Shown here one piece after another: positions 7,593 to 13,399 of a DNA stretch of 17,780 bases (position 1 is its first letter; the number at the start of each line of letters is the position of its first letter). Location of the stretch: positions 1 to 17,780 of the forward strand of contig CAYWPT010000018.1 of NCBI GenBank assembly GCA_964460605.1, in the 5' to 3' direction. The stretch comes from CAYFJV01 sp964460605. GTDB lineage: Archaea; Nanobdellota; Nanobdellia; Woesearchaeales; GW2011-AR9. The notes beneath the pieces were generated by a model, which made no database searches, was not told where the DNA came from, and saw only the letters and a program-made list of their open reading frames with translations. The translations under genes and the position numbers were made by a program.

Positions 7593-9514
7593 AATAACTC
7601 CTTCAAACTTATATTTCCATTTTTAGGAACTTCATCACTATCAATATACATTCGATGCCACATTTCAAAATTTAATAAAGTAAACAATTGTTTCCCATAT
7701 AATAGTTTTGATTTATGATAATTTTCCCAAATTCTTTTCATATAAACATACTTAAAATATCCTCTTGACTTAACAGCCCCTGGTGATAAAAAGATTTCAC
7801 ACATATCTTTAAGTTCTTCATCAAACCATTTATCTAATGGAGTAAAGAATGCATGTTTTTTGGCTTGCACATTCTCTTTAGGCAAGACATTAGCAACAGC
7901 CTTACGTAAAATAAACTTATTCACTTTCCCTTTAATTTTCAAAGAAGGATCAACTCGCGTAGCATATTCCATTAATTTGTGATCTAAAAATGGCGTACGA
8001 CCTTCAATACTATGCGCCATAGTCATCCTATCGTTTACTTGTAGCACATAATTTGGCAACCATTTCTTTGTATCATAATACAACATTTTGTTCAATAAAG
8101 GATTACGAGAACTGTCCCAATACTTACTATCTTCTTTTCTAAATTCCTTAAACTCATCAGTGTACATTAATTTTTTATCATTATCAGAAAAAATACTTAC
8201 AAAACTATCATAAGAAGCCTTATCATTACCTAGTTTACCCATCAACTCAGTAAACTTTTCTTTTCCCTTCTCACCGATTGAACTTGGATAATCATAAACC
8301 TTATCTAACAATTTAACTGGAGCAAAACCAGCATTGTTAAGCACAAAAGAAGGCATTTTTGCTAAACTCTGAGCTCTTAACATGTTCTTATATTGTACAT
8401 AACCACCAAAAGCTTCGTCTGCACCTTCACCAGAGAGTACAACCTTAACTTTAGTAGAAGCTAACTGAGATAACTTGAACATAGGAACCACAACTGGGTC
8501 ACCATGAGGTTGATCTAATGTCCATAAAATTTTAGGGAGCATTTCTCCAATTCTATCATCGACAACAATTTCATGATGATCTGTGTTAAAATGTTCAGCA
8601 ATACGGGCAGCTTTATGCAATTCATCCACATCATTACTATGATCAAAGCCTACCGAGAATGTTTTTACTGCCTCTCCACTTTCTTCTTTGATACCGGCAG
8701 CTAGAGCAGTAATAGTTGCAGAATCAATTCCACCAGATAAATAAACTCCCACAGGAACATCTGCTACCAAACGTTGAGCAACACTTTTCTCAAGCAATTC
8801 TTTAACCCTAAAAGATGCAATCTCTGCGGATTTGACAATATCTCCAGAGGGGTTTGGTAAATCCCAATACTCTTTAATCAAAAGTTCTCCATTTTCATAA
8901 CTAAGCGTGTGACCAGGTAATAATTTATTCACTCCTTCAAACAAAGTGTCATCTCCTGGAACATAACGTAAATTTAAATAATTGTGCGCAGCATTTTTAT
9001 TCACTGCACGTGGAATATTTGTAGCTAAAATACTTTTAATTTCTGAAGCAAAATAAAAATCATCTTCAGCTTTATTCCAATAGTAATAGAGGGGTTTAAT
9101 TCCTAATCTATCACGAGCTAAGAAGAATTTTCTTTTAATTTCATCAAAAATTGCAAAAGCAAACTGGCCTTCTAATTTGGAAACAAGCTTTTCCCTCCAT
9201 TGTTCATAACCATGAACTAAAACTTCGGTGTCACAATTGGATTTAAACTTGTGACCTTTTTTCTCTAAGGATTTACGCAACTTTTTATGATTATAAATTT
9301 CCCCATTAAATACTACAAAAATAGTTCCGTTCTCATTAGTCATAGGTTGACGTCCAGCAGAACTTAAATCAATAATAGAAAGTCTACGATGACCCAAACT
9401 CCCTCCACGAGTAGAATACACTGCACCAGTATCAGGGCCACGGTGCTGCAATAGAGCAGTCATATCTTTAATTAACTCTCGATCTTCAAAATTCCCACCA
9501 CAAATTCCGCACAT
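7589..9514 (-). CDS. asnB: Asparagine synthase (glutamine-hydrolysing)-type amidotransferase
   Basis: 641 residues, slightly longer than many AsnB proteins. The N-terminal class II glutaminase begins MCGICGG, with the nucleophile Cys2 exposed after Met removal, then HRGPD (24-28), GHRRLSIIDLS, FNGEIYNH (69-76) and CDTEVLVHGYE. The C-terminal synthetase domain has the ATP-binding loop SGGIDS (260-265), SGEGADEAFGGY near 360-370, and RMTMAHSIEGRTPFLDH. All catalytic parts look intact. It could make free asparagine. Its position between a glycosyltransferase and a polysaccharide deacetylase, however, matches the amidotransferases of bacterial O-antigen and exosortase-associated EPS clusters, which are thought to amidate uronic acids. 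It starts 24 bp after the GT2 gene, with AAGGTTG as a partial Shine-Dalgarno. The symbol denotes the family, not a proven reaction. Confidence 0.93.
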   Translation of the reverse strand: MCGICGGNFEDRELIKDMTALLQHRGPDTGAVYSTRGGSLGHRRLSIIDLSSAGRQPMTNENGTIFVVFNGEIYNHKKLRKSLEKKGHKFKSNCDTEVLVHGYEQWREKLVSKLEGQFAFAIFDEIKRKFFLARDRLGIKPLYYYWNKAEDDFYFASEIKSILATNIPRAVNKNAAHNYLNLRYVPGDDTLFEGVNKLLPGHTLSYENGELLIKEYWDLPNPSGDIVKSAEIASFRVKELLEKSVAQRLVADVPVGVYLSGGIDSATITALAAGIKEESGEAVKTFSVGFDHSNDVDELHKAARIAEHFNTDHHEIVVDDRIGEMLPKILWTLDQPHGDPVVVPMFKLSQLASTKVKVVLSGEGADEAFGGYVQYKNMLRAQSLAKMPSFVLNNAGFAPVKLLDKVYDYPSSIGEKGKEKFTELMGKLGNDKASYDSFVSIFSDNDKKLMYTDEFKEFRKEDSKYWDSSRNPLLNKMLYYDTKKWLPNYVLQVNDRMTMAHSIEGRTPFLDHKLMEYATRVDPSLKIKGKVNKFILRKAVANVLPKENVQAKKHAFFTPLDKWFDEELKDMCEIFLSPGAVKSRGYFKYVYMKRIWENYHKSKLLYGKQLFTLLNFEMWHRMYIDSDEVPKNGNISLKELL

Positions 9515-9538
9515 AATTTCAACCTTTACTGATTTTTA

Positions 9539-10495
9539 TCATTCACTTATTTTATCATAATATTCTTTTTTCATCCGATATAAAATTTCTTCTTGCAATT
9601 TTCTACTCCTATCAAGCATATCTGCTATCAAAGCAAGCATAATAAGTAAAAAGCCAATAATCACCATAAAAATATTTGCATAGACCAACATCAAGTACGG
9701 GTCATAATGCCCAGTGATTAACCACCTAACAAAAAGGATAGTACTACTTGTTATCCCTACACTAAATAAAGCAAAACCTGGGACACCAAAGAATTTGAAT
9801 GGTTCATAATCTCTTGCTCCACGAAGTACAATCAATCCGGCTTTTAGGCCATAATCAAAAACATTTTTTACCACACGAGATTTTCCACCGCGTTGTCCTT
9901 TCACCTTACAAGGTACTTCTTTGATAACAAAACCTTTCTTGACAAGATCAATGAATACTTCCTGGGTGTAAGTAAATTTCCCAAACAATACTAAATGCAT
10001 TGCTGCTTCTCGTGAATATGCACGAAATCCACATTGTGTATCATGATACTTTTTGCTTAAAATAATGTTCAAGATTCTTGCAAACATTTTGTTTCCAAAA
10101 ATCTTCACCTTTGGCATTTTAGGAACAAGTTTAGGGTTTTTAAACCTACTACAAGTAACCATATCTGCTTTCCCAGAAATAATTGGTGCAATAATTTTTC
10201 CAATATCATTAGGATTAAATTGTCCATCAGCATCAATATTTACAATAATATCAGCTCCCATCTCTAAAGCAATATCAATACCCATTTTGAAATTTGTTCC
10301 AAGACCATGGTTATGTTTTTGGGAAAATACTTTTGTAGCTCCAGCAGCTTTACTGACCTCAATAGTCCTATCCTGAGAACCATCATTCATTACTAAAACT
10401 TCTACTTCTTCTGCAATATCTCGAGGAATTGCTCTAATGACATGACCAATTGTGTCTTCCTCATTGAATGCTGGGATCATTACTACTACTTTCAT
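9539..10495 (-). CDS. Glycosyltransferase family 2, dolichyl-phosphate-sugar synthase-like, with two C-terminal membrane helices
   Basis: 318 residues. Residues 1-225 are a GT-A domain: VVVMIPAFNEEDTIG (3-17), VLVMNDGSQDRT with D38, the metal-binding NIDADGQF (D88, D90), and QCGFRAYSR (154-162), a signature of DPM1-like enzymes. Two hydrophobic helices at about 236-262 and 266-292 anchor the C-terminus, followed by a charged tail. Family members load mannose or glucose onto dolichol phosphate or extend lipid-linked glycans; archaeal AglD and AglJ are related. AGGTGA lies 3 nt before the ATG, overlapping the TAG of the upstream AglH-like gene, so translation is probably by ribosome reinitiation within the operon. 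The sugar donor is not predictable. Confidence 0.92.
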   Translation of the reverse strand: MKVVVMIPAFNEEDTIGHVIRAIPRDIAEEVEVLVMNDGSQDRTIEVSKAAGATKVFSQKHNHGLGTNFKMGIDIALEMGADIIVNIDADGQFNPNDIGKIIAPIISGKADMVTCSRFKNPKLVPKMPKVKIFGNKMFARILNIILSKKYHDTQCGFRAYSREAAMHLVLFGKFTYTQEVFIDLVKKGFVIKEVPCKVKGQRGGKSRVVKNVFDYGLKAGLIVLRGARDYEPFKFFGVPGFALFSVGITSSTILFVRWLITGHYDPYLMLVYANIFMVIIGFLLIMLALIADMLDRSRKLQEEILYRMKKEYYDKISE

Positions 10496-10502
10496 TTTTC
10501 AC

Positions 10503-11498
10503 CTACACTACAAAGGCTAAAAGAATGCATACTATTTGCATCAGATGCAAACCTAAAACCACCTTTCTCTCTGTTGTTTTTATTTTTAATTTGTTAAGTA
10601 TTAAAACCATTAGATTTTCTAAGCCATATATTTTTGTATGTCTTGGACGCAAAGTTCCATCTTCTTGAATGTTAGCAAAACTCTCTTTTCTGAATTTTCC
10701 TCTCAATTTTAATAAAAATTCAATAATATATGGAATAAATAAGATAAATAAGATTTTTTCAAGATTGGCAAATACTGCCACTACTCCGATTAATGCTCCA
10801 ACTGAATATGTCAAAGTATCTCCTGGAAATATTCTTGCTGGATAAGTATTGAATACCCAAAATGCTGCTAGTGCCATCACCATACATATTGCTAAAACTG
10901 CTATCCAAGATTGTCCTGTATTGTAAGCAAAAAATCCTAAAGTTGATAAAATTAATATTCCTTGTCCTGCTTCTAAACCATTATAGCCAGCAAGCATATT
11001 AAATCCATTACTCGTTACTGCAATAATTATAGGGATTATAAATAAAGGATAGATAATTCCTAGATCAATAGACCCAATAAAAGGAAGATCCATTATTCTT
11101 GTCCCACCGTTCACAGCCATAATAGGAGCAGCTGCTAGAACTGTTAAAAGTGGTTTTTGCCATTGTCTCAAGCCAATTTTCCAACCTAAAATATCATCCA
11201 TGATTCCTACAATTCCTGCAATGAGTACAGCAGTGAGTGTAGCTAGAATAAAAGCGATATTTGTATTAGCATCCAAGATAAATACCCTTAGGGCAATAAA
11301 ACCCATTACTCCTACTAAGAATCCTAAGAGTACAACAATACCACCCATTTCAGCTACTTTTCTTTGATCTTTTTTATGAATATCCTTACCTGCTAAGTCT
11401 GCTTGTTTAGCTCTTGTAATCCATCCAGGCATTAAAAGAAGTGTAAAAAAGAATATCCCTAGGAAAAGTATGAGGAATGGATCTATTAAGCTTATCAT
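10503..11498 (-). CDS. aglH: UDP-GlcNAc:dolichyl-phosphate GlcNAc-1-phosphate transferase-like protein (AglH/Alg7/MraY superfamily)
   Basis: 331 residues, about ten membrane helices. It would start glycan assembly by moving a HexNAc-1-phosphate from UDP to dolichyl phosphate at the cytoplasmic face. Superfamily motifs in order: DLAGKDIHKKDQRKVAEMGG (34-53), GIMDDILGW with D101 and D102, SNGFNMLAGYNGLEAG (163-178, the loop that is usually N-x-x-D-G-x-N-G-L), FNTYPARIFPGDTLTY with D227, and LRPRHTKIYGLENL near 283-296. The PARIFPGD form and the lack of an MraY-type terminus favour the archaeal/eukaryal GPT group over bacterial MraY or WecA. It is the first gene of a four-gene operon, preceded by TATATAAA with leaderless geometry. 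The symbol is by similarity; the donor sugar is not proven. Confidence 0.87.
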   Translation of the reverse strand: MISLIDPFLILFLGIFFFTLLLMPGWITRAKQADLAGKDIHKKDQRKVAEMGGIVVLLGFLVGVMGFIALRVFILDANTNIAFILATLTAVLIAGIVGIMDDILGWKIGLRQWQKPLLTVLAAAPIMAVNGGTRIMDLPFIGSIDLGIIYPLFIIPIIIAVTSNGFNMLAGYNGLEAGQGILILSTLGFFAYNTGQSWIAVLAICMVMALAAFWVFNTYPARIFPGDTLTYSVGALIGVVAVFANLEKILFILFIPYIIEFLLKLRGKFRKESFANIQEDGTLRPRHTKIYGLENLMVLILNKLKIKTTERKVVLGLHLMQIVCILLAFVV

Positions 11499-11505
11499 AA
11501 GCTTA
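11487..11505. repeat. Tandem TAAGCTTA palindromes around the aglH-like start codon
   Basis: TAAGCTTA at 11487-11494 and again at 11498-11505, separated by TCA. Each copy is a perfect palindrome and the two form a direct repeat. The minus-strand ATG (11498-11496) lies between and into them. It could be a regulator site at the transcription start or chance in AT-rich DNA. Confidence 0.35.
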
Positions 11506-11521
11506 TTTTGACAGAAATTGC

Positions 11522-11529
11522 TTTATATA
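11522..11529 (-). promoter_or_regulatory. TATA box of the aglH-GT2-asnB-deacetylase operon
   Basis: TATATAAA on the minus strand, centred about 27.5 nt upstream of ATG 11498. With the usual archaeal TATA-to-start distance, transcription begins at or within 2 nt of the start codon, giving a leaderless mRNA. No Shine-Dalgarno is visible in between. Confidence 0.7.
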
Positions 11530-11555
11530 TCTTATGGATTAAGGAGATAATACTG

Positions 11556-11861
11556 TTATCTAGAATACTTCGCTACTGCTTCTTGTAAGATTCTTTTACC
11601 TTCAGCTTGATAAGCGTCAGAACTTTCAAATTGCGTATTTGGCCTATAGACCCTCTCTTGTTCTTCACCATGTAATACTCGGTTTTCTAAAAATGCAGCA
11701 GTCGCAATATATCTCCATTCTTGTGCTTGCTCTGGAAAATCAAAAGAACTCCATGGCTTATCCCACTCTTTTGCAAGTTCAACTAAATCAATTACAGGCC
11801 TTTCATTCGTGATTCGTCTTATAGCTTCAAAATATTTTAAGTATTCAGGGGTTTGTTCCAT
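11556..11861 (-). CDS. Small hypothetical protein, 101 residues
   Basis: I do not recognise a family. The protein is hydrophilic and probably alpha-helical, with many Glu, Arg and Gln residues and several aromatic ones (EYLKYFEAIRRI at the start, EWDKPWSSFDFPEQAQEWRY in the middle). It has no cysteines, signal peptide or membrane segment. Support that it is a real gene: a minus-strand TTATAAA at 11886-11892 is centred about 28 nt before the ATG, the same leaderless geometry seen at neighbouring genes, and codons are unbiased by any longer overlapping frame. It is divergent from the toxin-antitoxin pair and lies just upstream of the aglH-like operon, in the same direction, but that operon has its own promoter 58 bp downstream. 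Function is unknown. Confidence 0.65.
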   Translation of the reverse strand: MEQTPEYLKYFEAIRRITNERPVIDLVELAKEWDKPWSSFDFPEQAQEWRYIATAAFLENRVLHGEEQERVYRPNTQFESSDAYQAEGKRILQEAVAKYSR

Positions 11862-11885
11862 TTAAGAGAAGTTACTACTCACGAA

Positions 11886-11892
11886 TTTATAA
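11886..11892 (-). promoter_or_regulatory. TATA-like box for the 101-residue hypothetical gene
   Basis: TTATAAA on the minus strand, centred about 28 nt upstream of ATG 11861. It is back to back with the antitoxin promoter about 45 bp away. Leaderless geometry is inferred. Confidence 0.55.
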
Positions 11893-11933
11893 TCTTTATG
11901 AATCTAGAGAAAATACAAAAACCAGCCAAAAAG

Positions 11934-11941
11934 TTTATATA
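11934..11941 (+). promoter_or_regulatory. TATA box of the toxin-antitoxin operon
   Basis: TTTATATA preceded by a purine-rich CCAAAAAG that suits a BRE element. The box is centred 25.5 nt upstream of ATG 11963, so the transcript should begin at the start codon. This is the best promoter match in the window. Confidence 0.75.
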
Positions 11942-11962
11942 CTTCATATATACTTGATATAT

Positions 11963-12196
11963 ATGGTGCAGGCAATGATTAAAATATCTTCTGAAGCAAA
12001 TCAAATACTGAATATTGTCAAAGCTAAATATGGTCTCAAAGATAAATCCCATGCTATTGAAAAAGTAATCTTAGAATATGGTGAAGATTTTCTTGAACCA
12101 CAATTAAGACCTGAATTCATTAAAAAGATGAAAGATCGCCAAAAAGAACCCACTGTAAAAATAAAAGATTTCAACAAACATTTTGGTCTTAACTAA
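11963..12196 (+). CDS. DUF2683-like antitoxin of a RelE-type toxin-antitoxin pair
   Basis: 77 residues from ATG 11963, beginning MVQAMIKIS. It resembles the archaeal DUF2683 family, whose members begin with MVQA and carry a NIVKAKYGLKDKS segment followed by a C-terminal ELRPEF region; both are visible here (residues 15-27 and about 50-55). The N-terminal part is probably a ribbon-helix-helix-like DNA-binding and dimer unit, and the charged C-terminal tail would wrap the toxin. It likely neutralises the adjacent RelE-like toxin and represses its own promoter. ATG 11963 is chosen because the family starts with MVQA and the TATA box is 25.5 nt upstream; an in-frame TTG at 11954 is much less likely. 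The stop is 1 nt before the toxin ATG. Confidence 0.8.
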   Translation: MVQAMIKISSEANQILNIVKAKYGLKDKSHAIEKVILEYGEDFLEPQLRPEFIKKMKDRQKEPTVKIKDFNKHFGLN

Positions 12197-12197
12197 A

Positions 12198-12464
12198 ATG
12201 TATGAATATGAGTTTAGGAAAAGTGTTGAAAAGACACTACATAAATTGGCAAAGAAAAATTCTAAGCAACTTTTAATTATTAGAAATAAGATCGAAGAAG
12301 TTATTAAAAATCCACAGCATTATAAAAATTTAAGAAAACCACTTCAACATTTAAAGCGTGTACACATTGATAAAAGTTTTGTTTTAGTCTTTTCTGTCGA
12401 TGAAACTACAAAAACAATTATCTTCGAGGATTATGATCATCATGACAATATTTATTCTAAGTAA
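12198..12464 (+). CDS. RelE/ParE-superfamily toxin
   Basis: 88 residues, small and basic, beginning MYEYEFRKSVEKTL. The pattern is that of archaeal RelE-like mRNA interferases: an N-terminal strand, two helices with many lysines (KLAKKNSKQ, IRNKIEEVIKNP), then LRKPL, a strand with the conserved arginine in KRVHID (R54), a hydrophobic strand FVLVFSVD, and a terminal IIFEDYDHHDNIY that aligns with the usual GHRDxVY ending. It probably cleaves mRNA on the ribosome. The reading frame extends to TTG 12183, but ATG 12198, 1 nt after the antitoxin stop, is the sensible start. The 3' end overlaps the convergent UbiA gene by 8 bp. Such pairs are often horizontally transferred, and this one sits between two glycan operons. 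Confidence 0.83.
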   Translation: MYEYEFRKSVEKTLHKLAKKNSKQLLIIRNKIEEVIKNPQHYKNLRKPLQHLKRVHIDKSFVLVFSVDETTKTIIFEDYDHHDNIYSK

Positions 12465-13317
12465 AATAAATCAAAACAAAAGTAACCACTAACCACAGTA
12501 CCAAACCAACAACCATCACTTTATCGTCAAACACTTTCTCAGGATGACGAGCAACTGAACTTCCACTAGAAATCAAATGAAAGTATCTAAAGATAACAAA
12601 CAACGCAAAAGGCAAAGTATACAATAATGAATTATATTCGCTCAAAAAACTATACAAAGCGTAAGACATCACTAACAAAGTAGTTGAAACTAACATCAAA
12701 GAATGCGTCATCTCTAAAGTATACTCACTAAGAACCTTTCTTGAATCACTAGCTTTCTCCTCAAGATACAACAAATCACCATGTCTCTTACCAGCAGCCA
12801 AAAATAATGCTAAAAAGAAAGGACACAATATCAACCAAGGAGAAACCACAACACCAATGATAAAAGCTCCAGAAATTGCTCTAATTACAAACAAAGTAGC
12901 TATAGCCAAAATATCCGCAAACATAATTTTCTTCAAAACAAAAGTATATAATTGACTTAGTACAAATAGGCTAAGAACTAAATAAAAAAACATAGTTCCA
13001 AGAGAAAGTGCAAGGTATAAACCAGTAATTAACAAAATAATGCAAATAAAACTAGCAAAACCAATACTAATTTTACCAGACGCTATTGGTCTCATCTTCT
13101 TTTCAGGGTGTAGACAATCTTTTTTGAAATCTACAATATCGTTTATGATATAATAAGATGAAGATACAAAAGAGAGTGAAAAAAAGCCAAGTACACTCAA
13201 AAAAACATCACCTAAAATAAATAAATGGCCAGAGAAGAACATAGCAAGGAATACAAGCAAATTCTTGTACCATTGTTGTATACGTAATAAAGAGATTATA
13301 TCATTTATTTTGTTCAT
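12457..13317 (-). CDS. UbiA-family prenyltransferase resembling decaprenyl-phosphate phosphoribosyltransferase
   Basis: 286 residues, eight or nine membrane helices. The first Asp-rich motif is YIINDIVDFKKDCLHPEKKM (56-75: N59, D60, D63, D67, H70, P71), followed by RPIASG. Further matches to the subfamily are RIQQWYKNLLVF (12-23), YTFVLKKIMFADILAIA (124-140), IRAISGA, and LAAGKRHGDLL (173-183). These are the marks of the UbiA branch that transfers 5-phosphoribose to a polyprenyl phosphate (Rv3806c-like), the first step to lipid-linked pentofuranose donors. They are not marks of quinone or ether-lipid prenyltransferases. Here the acceptor would be dolichyl phosphate, which is inference. I chose ATG 13317 because a TATA-like box is 26.5 nt upstream; an in-frame TTG at 13359 would add 14 lysine-rich residues. 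No DprE-type epimerase is in the window. Confidence 0.85.
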   Translation of the reverse strand: MNKINDIISLLRIQQWYKNLLVFLAMFFSGHLFILGDVFLSVLGFFSLSFVSSSYYIINDIVDFKKDCLHPEKKMRPIASGKISIGFASFICIILLITGLYLALSLGTMFFYLVLSLFVLSQLYTFVLKKIMFADILAIATLFVIRAISGAFIIGVVVSPWLILCPFFLALFLAAGKRHGDLLYLEEKASDSRKVLSEYTLEMTHSLMLVSTTLLVMSYALYSFLSEYNSLLYTLPFALFVIFRYFHLISSGSSVARHPEKVFDDKVMVVGLVLWLVVTFVLIYFT

Positions 13318-13339
13318 AAAGACCGATAATTTGCTTTTT

Positions 13340-13347
13340 TTATTAAA
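13340..13347 (-). promoter_or_regulatory. TATA-like box of the UbiA-family gene
   Basis: TTTAATAA on the minus strand, centred about 26.5 nt upstream of ATG 13317. This supports ATG 13317 over the in-frame TTG at 13359, which would lie upstream of this promoter. Confidence 0.55.
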
Positions 13348-13370
13348 TTTCTTGCTCAAGTTCCATAAGA

Positions 13371-13378
13371 TTTTAAAA
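13371..13378 (+). promoter_or_regulatory. TATA-like box of the deacetylase-GT2-TPR gene
   Basis: TTTTAAAA centred about 25.5 nt upstream of ATG 13400 on the plus strand. No Shine-Dalgarno precedes the ATG, so a leaderless mRNA is likely. It is divergent from the UbiA promoter about 30 bp away. Confidence 0.55.
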
Positions 13379-13399
13379 TAATCATTCTAAGAATAGTTT

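Noticed and set aside
10053..10376. Plus-strand open frame of about 107 codons opposite the GT2 gene
   Set aside because: It lies wholly antisense to a well-supported glycosyltransferase, shows no recognisable domain, and has no promoter of the type seen elsewhere in the window.
13318..13359. TTG start for the UbiA-family gene
   Set aside because: The TATA-like box at 13340-13347 would lie inside the coding region, and the extra residues are a lysine-rich stretch without family similarity.
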